A DNA stretch of 64,000 nt. Origin: Apostichopus japonicus (lineage: Eukaryota > Echinodermata > Holothuroidea > Aspidochirotida > Stichopodidae). The stretch spans positions 34,774,898 to 34,838,897 of the forward strand of contig NC_092577.1 of assembly GCF_037975245.1 (NCBI RefSeq), read 5' to 3'. The notes under the pieces were generated by a model. That model was given only the letters and a program-made list of their open reading frames with translations. It was not told the DNA's origin and searched no databases. The position numbers and the translations under genes are program-made. Shown here piece after piece: positions 1-11,226 of the stretch (within the stretch, counting starts at the first letter, position 1; the number at the start of each line of letters is the position of its first letter).

Positions 1-189
1 GTAAATTTAATATGGCAGTTAGAGAGATTAGTGAAATGGTTATTAGAAGACTGGTGAGCTTGTTGCTTGTAAATATTCTCACCAAGTAATAGTTTGGAAA
101 TTGTTGGCAGATGTTTGGAAGCTAATCAGCCGTATTGTTTGATCGACGCAAAGACTTTTGTGTAAATTAGATTTTTGTTACCTCGTCAG

Positions 190-3100
190 GACTTACTAAA
201 AGATGTGAAGAAGAAGATGAAAGCAGAGAGCAAACTGTCCTCATCGACTGTGCAAAATGGCCTCGGTAACGGCGCTCCTCCGAAGGGAGGTAAGAGACTG
301 GTCATCGAGGAAGTTGAAGGTGACGAATCGTCTGACAGTGGTGAGGACTTGGCAGACGGGAACATCTCCAGTCGAAGGAAGACTCCAGAGGGAAAGGAAA
401 AAGAGGGCCGAGGTATAAAGAGTCCATCCAGTAATGGTAGCGTTACCTCCCAGCCCGTACCAGCGGCCAGTGAGACGGTGAAGAATGGACCCCAACAGTC
501 CAATCACGCTCCGCCATCGAAAATAAAAACTGAAGCGGTACAAACCATTCCACCAGAGGAAGGGAAAAAGACAGCCCTCGAGAAGGAGAAACCACCCGTA
601 GAGGAGATACCTGCCAAGCCGTTACCTCAGAAAGTGGTGAAGCTGCAGGACGAGGGTACCACATTTTACAAGGCTGGGCAGTATGGTAATGCCAAGGAAA
701 AGTATTCAACTGCACTTGCAATCCTGGAGAAAGGTTAGTAATCTTTAATAACATAATGAGCTGGTCTTATTACCATCTATTCAAAGGTCTCACATTTTTT
801 AATGCATTTTTGAGTCGGATGTGTTACATTGGTATCAAATTTCTTGTTGTGATATTTCCATCTTGGTCGGGCATCACCAATCAGTGCTCTTGGTAGTGAA
901 GTAAGCAGAATAACACAGCAGAAATCACAGAAGAGTCCTATTAAAAGCCATTAAAAAAAAGATTTCCTGGCATGGTTCTCATTACATTACATATTTTCTC
1001 TCTATCTAGATAAGGCATCTTACCAGTCTGCCATCAGCTCTCTCCATAGCAACCGCGCTGCCTGCCACCTTAAACTTGGAGATTGTCAAGGGTGCATCAC
1101 AGACTGTGGCCTGGTCCTAGAAAAGTTGCCTTTCAATGTCAAAGTTTACCTTCGACGTGGAAGCGCATACGAGACGCTGGAAAGGTACTGACCAGTGGAA
1201 GCTTTTATTAGAAAGTTTATCAGTTCCTTAAAGTCACCTATATTTTTCGGGGATTTAATACAACTTGCATTCTGGTATTACCCCCAGTAAGAATAAAACT
1301 GTTCACTCGCTGTATTACAGTTAATACTTTAGTCAACCTAGATGTGTATATTTAGGCCTAATTTTATATATTGGATGTTGCAATTTGTCCATTACCAACA
1401 GCCTTGAAGACTTAATCACATATGACTTCAACGAGCCACGAATTGGAATAAAAAAGTATCTTCACCACAGAAGAAACCAAAACTTTTAAGACCCTTTGAT
1501 GGTGCATTATGCGAGTAATGTCTCACTAAATCACATCATAAACTTTGAATTGGTATAGGTTAATACAGATGATGAGAAAACAACATATAGAGGCCTTTTA
1601 GGTACCACCTGCAGCATCTTGTCAAAGAATTGACATTTGATAATGACAATTCAATGGTATCACTTTTATCACATTAATTGAATATGTAACCAACTGACCT
1701 TAATAACCAATTTTGACAAAAAGGTATGATCCATTGTCAGTTTTGCATCCATGACATTCAACATAAACTTTCAACAAAAATTTAACAAAATGAAACCGAA
1801 CACCATCTGCAAGGATATGAGCTATATTGACTTAATATAAAGAAACAGAAGTTGAACAGAAAAGCTGGAGAAAATGAGGGCATTGTATAGAAATCCACTT
1901 TGGAGAGGGAATTCCTCGATCAATTTCAAATTTGGTAAGCCAACACCGTTGTCACACCTTCCAAGCTATTTTATGAGTTTTCCAGGTTTGACTACAACTT
2001 TTGTCGTATTCTGCTTCACACAATAGATACAGACATGCGTATCTGGACTTTCAACAAGCTATGACCCTTGACCCCTACAACAAGACTGCGCAAGTCGCTG
2101 CATCAAGGTGAGTGAATTCTTTGTTTAATTTCTTGTTGGCCCGGGGGGTGGGGTGGGAGGTTGGTGGAAAGAACTGAGGGATGGGGCTATTTGATCAATG
2201 GCTCCCATCTTCAATTTTTCATGTAAAAATGCCACTTTTCATGGTAAACTATCCTCGCTATATTTTAATTATCGTCAGAGTTCAGAAAGTTCTCCATGAA
2301 CACCATGGACCTTCCTGGAGACAAAACCTGCCAGTTCGAACCCTGCTCGCAGCTCCTAGACCCCAAACTCTACCACCTGCACACTCCTCTCAGGAGAATG
2401 GACCCACGGATCCAGCCCCCACCAGGACCGAGCAGAGACCAGCGGATACCACCCCGATTGGCAACGGCCTCCCGACAGCGGGAGTACCATCGAGTAAAGA
2501 AAAGCCTACCAGTGAGGTCAAAGATAAGGAAGAGAAGATTCCTGAGAGAGCGATATCCAAAGACGAAGAATTTCTAAAACTGAAATCTGAGGGAAATGAT
2601 TTTGTCAAAAAGGTAATAAAATGTTGAAAAATTAAATTTAGTTGCTGTTTCCAGATTCTTGAAAGAGTTTTAAGCTCAAACTCTTTGAGATTTGTTGTTA
2701 GAAATGTGAAACTTCAGATGACAGCCTCTTTCTTGCAAGGAATTCTTGGTTTAACTGTTCTTAGTGTTCATCTGATGTAATAAAATCTATATTTTCAAGA
2801 AGATGGTGACCTTCCTTTTGTGGTTAATATAAACTTGGTTAAGTGACATAAAAAAAAATATATATATATATTTTTATGTCACTTGCAAAGGTTAGTTACA
2901 TTTTTAAGATAGCAATGGAACAATTATGTTACCAAGGCCCCTATTTGAAGTACTATTTGTAGTTACCCAGTTCTGACAAGGCTAATGTTTCTGCTTTTAT
3001 TCCACAGGGTAAATATCAAGAAGCAATTAAGTGTTACACTTCATGCACTGAGATTGACCCTGAACAAGCAGTTCCATTTACCAACAGAGCTCTTTGTTAC

Positions 3101-6100
3101 CTTAAATTGCAGCAGGTAAATATAGTATAAGTTCTTTATTTTTTCCTCCTTTTTTATCAAAGTATAATATTTTTGTATGAAACAGATAACCCTATCAGTG
3201 ACAACTTAATAAAACAAAACAGATTACAAATAAAGTTTGTTGGGCAAAAAAAGGTTAGACAAATGGGATGCTATTTCTCTTTTTCATTTCATTTTTGTTG
3301 TTGTTGGGGTAGGGGGTGGCAGGTGGGGGGAGGAGAGGTAATCCTTTAAATTTGATCCCTTTACATTACAATCTTGTCATCATCAACAACTCTTTAAACC
3401 TTGCTTGACAGAACAAGCAGGCAGAGGAGGATTGCACCAAGGCCTTAGCATTGGATGCTAACAATGTAAAGGGGTACTACAGGAGAGCATTGGCTAGAAA
3501 AGTAAGTACAAGGCACTGCCAATGATGTTTATTGAATTAATGTATTTGCAGCTAAGAGCATCATTTGCCCGAACGTTTGACATATCCTTATGCTATACCT
3601 TTCTGATTCACTGCTCTGTATGATTTGTGTAGCAATGCTGCCCAGTTTAGACAGTATTCAGTGCATATAACGCTCCGATTTTCATGATTTATTTGCTCCT
3701 CTGAGAATTGAGTAGTATTGGTGTTCAAAAAAGAAAGGTAAAAACCACTGAAATTTGCTCACTTAAGGTAATAACCTGCATAGTCAAAGATGTTGCCCTA
3801 GGTAACTAGAGATAGATGATTTTTTTTTATCAGCAATGCTCGCTTTTTCTATGTTGTGAAATATTTTTCCGAATGGTTAAAAGAGTCACGAATGAAGAAT
3901 GTAAAATGGAGAGACATGTGCTATGGGAAGTGCAACCAACAAGCCATTCCGCTGTCCTATATCCATATGTGGCAGCCTATCTTTTTAAAGCCTTCCACTC
4001 CAATTGTGTCTATAATTTTTGCTTTTCTCCATCACCAGGGACTGGAGAACTACTTTGAAAGTATTAAGGATCTCACAGCTCTACTGAAATTAGAACCGTC
4101 CAATGGCTCTGCCAAGAAAGAACTTGAAACGGTCAAGGACTTTTGGCGAAAGGTTCGTAAAATTGTTGAGTTTAACTGTTTGAAACCTGCAATCCCAGGT
4201 TGAGTAATGAGCAATCCAGTTTGTGTAGCAATCAATTGAATATTCATGAATGGGCTGTGTTTAATATGCAAATTTTCATTTGAAACATTTGGTCCTCCAG
4301 ATCAAAGATGAACCACATTTGAAGTTTTAAAAGAGAAAAAAAAACATCTAAAAATCAGTTGAAGTCAAGACAAGAATGAAAAGACATGAAGCCACATTTT
4401 ATTTTGAAAGGTGGTTTGACGTTGCAAAAACTTGAGACAGTCGAAGACTTTTGGATAAAGGAAGATTTAGATGAATGCAACCCCATGTTCCCTATGAGCA
4501 TTCAATATTTTTGAAGTGGTTAATTGAAGTATTCAGTAGTGGTCTGTGTAAACTCTGTATATCTCTTGTTTGCTCCATTTCCCCCTGTTTGAGTTAAATT
4601 TATTGCATATTCCTTTCCTTTTCCTACCAAAGATAAAATATTAAAAGCCTTAACTCCATCCTTTCCTACCCCACCTCCCCCCTCCTTCCCCTCTTTAAGA
4701 GGTAACACCTCTCTAACTTTGCACAGTGAAGTAGTCCTGCAGTTTTATCCCCACAAAGTTACTGTGTTTTGCAAATTTTTCCTTCAGAAACATTATTTTT
4801 TCATTATGTCTTCATTCAAGGAGTTAAAAGACAATCATCAGAACGCCCCTCCAAACCAGTCGACTGGTAGCAATAAAACGGAGAATACCAACAAGAAGAA
4901 CATCCTCATTGAAGAGGCAGACTCTGATAGTGAAGAAGAGAAGGTAATGTTGTCTTTAAGGTAACATGATAGTGAAGAAGCAATGGTAACATGGTCCTCA
5001 AGGAAACTGTGTCCATGGCCAACTGTATGTAGTCATGGTAGGTGCATATACTGATGGTGAAGGAGAATAGGTAATGCTGTCCTTCAGGTAACATGATAGT
5101 GAAGAAGCAATGGTAACATGGTCCTCAAGGTAACCGTGTCCATAGCCAACTCTATGTAGTCATGGTAGGTGCATAATCTGATAGTGAAGAAGAGAAGGTA
5201 ATGTTGTCCTTAAGGTAACATGATAGTGGAGAAGCAATGGTAACATGGTCCTCAAGGTAACCGTGTCCATAGCCAACTCTATGTAGTCATGGTAGGTGCA
5301 TAATCTGATAGTGAAGAAGAGAAGGTAATGTTGTCCTTAAGGTAACATGATAGTGAAGAAGCAATGGTAACATGGTCCTCAAGGTAACTGTGTCCATACC
5401 CAACTGTATGTAGTCATGGTAGGTGCATAATCTGATGGTGAAGGAGAATAGGTAACATTGTCCTAAAGGTAACATTGTCCCAGAGGTAACATTGTCCTAA
5501 AGGTAACATTGTCCTTGAACTGTAAGTAGCCATGGTAGGTGCAGAGGCTGATGGTGGACAAAAACAGGTAACATTGTCCTGCAGTTGACATGGTCCTTAA
5601 AAGTAATGTTAGAATATTAGTACTTATAAGTTATGTTCAGACATGATGGTAGGTGTTGTTGTGGGTTGGGTGTGGCTGTTTTTTCTGTAATAATTGTGGT
5701 GTTTCTGGCGGTTGCAAATGTGGGTAGGAACGATGAATGTGGAGGGTGATGGCTTATAGGGGTAACACAAGTAGGATAATGGACAATAGGTGTAGCACAA
5801 GAGAAGGGTAATGGACAATAGGTGTAGCACAAGGAGGGTAATGGATTGTAGGGTAATAAATGGAGATTAATGGATGGTTAATAGCACAAGGTGGGTAATG
5901 GATTGTAGGGTAAAATAGGGAGGGTAATGCATTGTAGATAAAGCACAAGGAATGTTATGGATGGTAAATAGCACAAGATGGGTGATCGATATTTAGGGGT
6001 GACAAATGGAGGGTAATGGAGGGTAAATAGCACAAGGTGGGTTATGGATCAACTGTACAGGTAACACAAGGAGGGTAATGGATGGTAGGTGTACACATCT

Positions 6101-9100
6101 TTTCCAAGAACTATCTTATCCTTGCCATCTTTAGGATGATAAACAAAGTAATGGCACCCCAGGTCGAAGATCCTCCGGTAAGAAGACATCTCCCTCATCA
6201 AACAGTAGAGAGAAAGAAGAAAAACACGGCAGACACCAAAACAACCTAAAGGAAGCGAAACCATCGGATAAACATAAAAATTCACGATCCAAATCCAAGA
6301 AAGATGACAAGGAGACACGTAATTCAAAGGCTGCAGAATCGATCCACGCACCAAAGCTAAAGAAGGTAATTGGTTTATACTGCCCTCTATATAGGAGGCA
6401 TTAAAAGCTTATATGGAAAAATTTGATTTGATAATTAGACAGAATCGATCCACGCACCAAAGCTAAAGAAGGTAATTCATTTATACTGCCCTCTGTCTAG
6501 GAGGCATTAATAGATGATACGGGAAAAATTGATTTTGATTATTAGATAGAATCGATCCATGCACCAAAGCTAAAGAAGGTAATTGGTTTATACTGCCCTC
6601 TGTCTAGGAGGCATTAAATAATAGCTTATACGATCAACTTGATTTTGATTATTAGACAGAATCGATCCATGCACCAAAGCTAAAGAAGGAAACCGGTTTA
6701 TACTGCCCTCTGTCTAGGAGGCATTAATAGCTTATATGGAAAAAATTGATTTGATTATAAGACAGAATCGATCCACGCACCAAAGCTAAAGAAGGTAATT
6801 GGTTTATACTGCCCTCTATCTAGGAGGCATTAATAGATGATACGGGAAAAATTAATTTTGATTATTAGACAGAATGGATCCATGCACCAAAGCTAAAGAA
6901 GGTAATTGGTTTATACTGCCCTCTGTCTAGGAGGCATAAAAAGTTTATACGGAAAAAATTGATTTGATTATTTAGACAGAATCGATCCACGCACCAAAGC
7001 TTAAGAAGGTAAACGGTTTATACTGCCCTCTTCTAGGAGGCACTAAAAGCTTATACGGCAAAAATTGATTGTGATTATTTGACAGCAGGTTGCAACAATT
7101 ATATAGAAAGATGGTACATTGCATTACCAGTACCCTTTTGAAACTAGAAATCTCATCAAAGGGGCTACTCTACCTTGTTTCATAAATATCCTGGTATTAA
7201 CTCAGTTTCTTAAAAGCAAGGCAGAAATTAATAAGTAAACATTTGACTTTTTTGTCGTCAAAACTTACATTTATCCATAACTTTTTGAAAGTTGGAAATC
7301 TTCTTCGGGTCCTGTGATGTTGAACAGGAAGGTGTAAGCTCCAGTTTCTCAATGAGCTATTAGAGTTCATGCAACAATTTATTGGAATTACCTTGAGACT
7401 TGGACCAAGAAGGTGACATCATCTTCTTCATCAAAGTTGCAATTTAAGGGGAATTCCAGGCATTTACATTATGGCAAGAAATGCAAATTTTACTAAATAG
7501 ATTTGTAAAAGTGGTTGACATTCACTGACAAACTTGATTTTAAGGTTGTCTTGTCTTTATCCTGCATAGTTATAAAATGCTGTATTCTGACTGGCAAACA
7601 TTTGTGGTGTTTAGATCAAACAAACTTCTCAAGTACCTCTGTGTTAAAAAGATGATTTCAGTTTATACTTGATGTATCAAGAACAAAAAAATTAGCATTT
7701 TGAAGGAAAAGCAGTTTCTGTTTGTATTCTACATAAATTGGGTTTATACACCTCTTGCACACCTTGCTTATTTTTTATTAATGCGATGGATCCCTGATGG
7801 TTTCTATCCTCAATCTTTTCTTTTTCCTGTTCTAAGGTCACAGCCTACGAATTCATGCAGGCCTGGATGTCTTTGAAATCGACGAAAGATTCTCTCCCTT
7901 ACGCAGAGCTTCTACGTCAAGTCCCTCCCGAACAATTACCTACAGGTCGGTAACATTTCCAGATTTTTCTGTCTGATTTAAGCTATCCACAATATACTAA
8001 TCCTAAATAGTTCCTCTGCAAGGCCACTAGCCACATTGCTTAATATGTGAAAACTTGATTGCCCTACAAACATTTTGTGTACTTTAACTGTTGTGAGTCT
8101 GTGCGTTATTTCATTGTACGTTTTGTTGTATAGTAACTGTTGTGAGTCTGTGCGTTATTTCATTGTACGTTTTGTTGTGTAGTGACTGTTGTGAGTCTGT
8201 GCGTTATTTCATTGTACGTTTTGTTGTAAAGTAACTGTTGTGAGTCTGTGCGTTATTTCATTGTACGTTTTGTTGTGTAGTAACTGTTGTGAGTCTGTGC
8301 GTTATTTCATTGTACGTTTTGTTGTGTAGTAACTGTTGTGAGTCTGTACGTTATTTCATTGTACGTTTTGTTGTATAGTGACTGTTGTGAGTCTGTGCGT
8401 TATTTCATTGTATGTTTTGTTGTATAGTAACTGCTGTGAGTCTGTGCGTTATTTCATTGTACGTTTTGTTGTATAGTAACTGCTGTGAGTCTGTGCGTTA
8501 TTTCATTGTACGTTTTGTTGTATAGTAACTGTTGTGAGTCTGTACGTTATTTCATTGTACGTTTTGTTGTGTAGTAACTGTTGTGAGTCTGTGCGTTATT
8601 TCATTGTACGTTTTGTTGTGTAGTTACTGTTGTGAGTTTGTTCATTGTCTGATGGTACGTTTTGTTGTATAGTAACTGTTGTGAGTCTGTGCGTTATTTC
8701 ATTGTACGTTTTGTTGGGTAGTGACTGTTGTGAGTCTGTGCGTTATTTCATTGTACGTTTTGTTGTGTAGTAACTGTTGTGAGTCTGTGCGTTTTTCATT
8801 GTACGTTTTGTTGTGTAGTTACTGTTGTGAGTTTGTTCATTGTTTGATGGTACGTTTTGTTGTATAGTAACTGTTGTGAGTCTGTGCGTTATTTCATTGT
8901 ACGTTTTGTTGTGTAGTAACTGTTGTGAGTCTGTGCGTTATTTCATTGTACGTTTTGTTGTATAGTAACTGTTGTGAGTCTGTGCGTTATTTCATTGTAC
9001 GTTTTGTTGTATAGTAACTGTTGTGAGTCTGTGCGTTATTTCATTGTACGTTTTGTTGTGTAGTGACTGTTGTGAGTCTGTGCATTATTTCATTGTATGT

Positions 9101-11226
9101 TTTGCTGTATAGTAGCTGTTGTGAGTTGGTTTGTTGTTTAATTGTAAGTTTCATTGTGAAGTAACTGCTGTGAGTCTGTGCGTTATTTCATTGTACGTTT
9201 TGTTGTATAGTAACTGTTGTGAGTCTGTGCGTTATTTCATTGTACGTTTTGTTGTATAGTAACTGTTGTGAGTCTGTGCGTTATTTCATTGTACGTTTTG
9301 TTGTGTAGTGACTGTTGTGAGTCTGTGCGTTATTTCATTGTACGTTTTGTTGTATAGTGACTGCTGTGAGATTGTACGTTTCGTTAGTGAGTTTGTTGTG
9401 TAGTACCTGTTATGAGCTTGCGACGTCAGTCTACATCCTTCTGGTGGAGGATGTATGTCATTGACGTATGGATATAACCTAACTACCTCCTATTGTCATC
9501 CGATGCATGTATACTGTGGCAGAGGCTTCAAACTTTGAACATTTATGTGATCAAACATCAGATATTTCAGAATCCTGTCCTTCCTCACAAGAACATTTTC
9601 TCCCTTTCTAATCCGTAGTCCTTTCAAATAAACTGGATAGCCAGATGTTGACTAAGATTTTGAAGGCTGTTGAGGATCATCTGGTGAAGAGTGGTAAGTG
9701 ACCGGGTCCCTCGGCTGGGAAAGGTAACATTTGACCAAACTTGAAGTGACCAGGTCCCTCGGCTTGGAATAGTAACATTTGACCAAACTTGAAGTGACCA
9801 GGTCCCTCGGCTTGGAATAGTAACATTTGACCAAACTTGAAGTGACCAGGTCCTTCAGCTGGGAATGGTAACATTTGACCAAACTTGAAGTGACCGGGTC
9901 CCTCAGCTGGGAATGGTAACATTTGACCAAACTTGAAGTGACCAGGTCTCTCAGTTGGGAATGGTAACATTTGACCAAACTTGAAGTGACCAGGTCCTTC
10001 AGCTGGGAATGGTAACATTTGACCAAACTTGAAGTGACCAGGTCCCTTGGCTGGAAATAGTAACATTTGACCAAACTTGAAGTGACCAGGTCTCTCAGTT
10101 GGGAATGGTAACATTTGACCAAACTTGAAGTGACCAGGTCCCTCAGTTGGGAATGGTAACATGTGACCAAACTTGAAGTTAGCAAACAATTGGGAATAGG
10201 GAATGAAACTTAGAAGATAGCCATTGATGCTGAAGTCTTACGTGTTCATCACTCATATCTTGTATCATATAGACCAATGATAATGATTGAATTTTGCTTC
10301 TTCTGATATGTGTTGGTTGGGGTGACGTTGGGGCCGGGGGTGGGGTGCTTGTGTTTTTTGTCAATAACAATGATTTAGCAATACATATAATGCTGCAACT
10401 TTTCCTTCCATTCAACATAAATTGCACAGTATTGCACACATTACAGAAAGGAAAATGGCATCTAGGTACTGACTTTACTAAATTGATATTTTTGCATACA
10501 AAGGTCTGTACAATTTTCCATGCCATTTCTAGTATTGAAGATATGAAAAGGGTCTGTGAAGTCCCTGAGTTCTGTGATAATTTGAATTGTTGACAGCGAA
10601 AAAAGGTATGGATGATATGTAATCAGATAGAGGAAATCGGCAAATGCATCTATTTTAACTTAAAATCCATAAGCTCCTTTCAACAGCATTGAGGCCCTGA
10701 CAATGGAATTGGAGCTTATCCATATTAATTACACTTTTGGCTCCCCTTAGATCCAGAGAGAAGCTACAAACTGCTCAAGAGTCTATGTCGGCTTCAACGA
10801 TTTCAAACGATTCTTCTGTTTATGACAAATGAAGAAAAGCAAGGTGAGTTTGGAGCGTTTTTTTTCTCCAAGAATGGAATGCAACTGTGCGTTGTAACAT
10901 TTATTAATCATGTTGTCTATCTTACTTATATGTTGGAAAGATGTCTTTGAGGTCTTACGACTCATTTCAATCGTTACATGAAATTGAGAACAGCTGCTTG
11001 CAACAAAGTGTAGATTTGCCATCTTCAAGGCGAGATATGAAGTTTGTGGCCAATTAAAAGATAAATCTATTAATGAAGTATGTAAACTTCCATATTCTTT
11101 ATTGTTTTCTTCCTTCCTTCTTCAGGAATCGACAAGTGTCTTGAAAGTCTATCGGCCAAGGAAAACCAGTTTTGTTCTAAGGAGGACATTGAGAAACTTC
11201 GCAAGAGCTTTGGTTTGATCTCTTAG
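190..11226 (+). CDS. SPAG1: SPAG1, 3' part (13 exons; 5' end outside window)
   Basis: Exons: 190-733, 1010-1184, 2027-2107, 2279-2612, 3008-3115, 3412-3501, 4039-4152, 4821-4943, 6135-6365, 7837-7945, 9619-9693, 10751-10843, 11126-11226 (stop TAG). All junctions are GT/AG and keep phase, giving 725 codons plus stop. The donor after 4152 (GTTCGT) is weak. In residues of this partial product: an acidic/basic disordered stretch 1-145; TPR block about 148-266 (SNRAACHLKLGDC, RRGSAYETLER) ending in HGPSWRQ; a Pro-rich linker; a second TPR block about 366-482 (TNRALCYLKLQQ, YYRRALARK); a charged Ser/Lys linker 483-600; and an RPAP3_C domain about 601-715. This order and these motifs match vertebrate SPAG1. 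The family's first TPR block and the start codon lie upstream of the window. Known role: cytosolic co-chaperone whose TPRs bind HSP70/HSP90 and whose C-terminal domain contacts RUVBL1/2, needed to preassemble axonemal dynein arms. RPAP3 is the alternative; the TPR motif details favour SPAG1. Confidence 0.92.
2841..2884. repeat. Short AT-rich inverted repeat
   Basis: AAGTGACATAAAAA and its exact reverse complement TTTTTATGTCACTT flank a short A/AT-rich loop within a SPAG1 intron. It could fold as a hairpin; no function is evident. Confidence 0.7.
4926..5600 (+). repeat. 127-bp tandem repeat seeded on a SPAG1 exon-intron junction
   Basis: Near-identical units begin at 4926, 5053, 5180, 5307 and 5434, exactly 127 bp apart, then decay into short GGTAACATTGTCC-type units until about 5600. 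The first unit starts inside the SPAG1 exon ending at 4943, so each unit copies the last 18 exon bases (GATAGTGAAGAAGAGAAG) and the GTAATG donor. Two later copies keep an intact donor; the copies at 5053 and 5434 have diverged (GGAGAATAG before GTAA). No copy can be a phase-preserving exon, because an in-frame TAA lies just upstream in each. Confidence 0.9.
5634..6095 (+). repeat. Degenerate minisatellite (GAGGGTAATGGATTGTAGGG-like)
   Basis: Many imperfect copies of AGCACAAGGAGGGTAATGGA and ATTGTAGGGTAA follow each other at irregular spacing in the same SPAG1 intron as the 127-bp array. The array stops about 40 bp before the acceptor of the exon at 6135. No coding potential is recognisable; open frames on the minus strand arise from the low-complexity repeat. 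Confidence 0.8.
6439..7083 (+). repeat. About 107-bp tandem array carrying candidate 33-nt micro-exons of SPAG1
   Basis: Six units copy the end of the SPAG1 exon 6135-6365 plus the start of its intron. In each, an AG is followed by 33 nt beginning ACAGAATCGATCC and ending AAGAAG: 6439-6471, 6546-6578, 6656-6688, 6762-6794, 6869-6901, 6976-7008. Five are followed by GTAA; the copy at 6656 has GAAAC instead and lacks its donor. The flanking coding exons are both phase 0 here, so each 33-mer could be included without a frameshift as TESIHAPKLKK or a close variant (IESIHAPKLKK at 6546, TEWIHAPKLKK at 6869; the copy at 6976 differs only synonymously, CTA to CTT). T-rich sequence such as TTGATTTTGATTATTAG precedes most. 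Implied introns are about 74 nt. Whether they are spliced is unknown; the simple alternative is a junction-spanning minisatellite. Confidence 0.85.
8085..9420 (+). repeat. 49-bp minisatellite, about 27 copies
   Basis: The unit reads TAACTGTTGTGAGTCTGTGC, then GTTATTTCATTGTACGTTTT, then GTTGTATAG (49 bp). Copies are highly similar, with recurrent variants TATAG/TGTAG and a few diverged copies (around 8630-8660, 8830 and 9110-9160). The array fills most of the SPAG1 intron between 7946 and 9618. There are no unique spacers, so it is not CRISPR-like. Confidence 0.95.
9694..10175 (+). repeat. 48-bp minisatellite starting at a SPAG1 splice donor
   Basis: About ten copies of a 48-bp unit (AAGTGACCAGGTCCCTCGGC, then TTGGAATAGTAACATTTGAC, then CAAACTTG). 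The first copy contains the donor of the exon 9619-9693 (GTAAGTGACC), so the array begins directly at the exon boundary. The unit length is a multiple of three and it has no stops in two reverse-strand frames, which produces long but apparently spurious antisense open frames with a 16-residue period. Confidence 0.95.

Noticed and set aside
8085-9420. CRISPR-like appearance of the 49-bp array
   Set aside because: Units are contiguous with no unique spacers, and the locus is an intron of an animal gene; it is a minisatellite.
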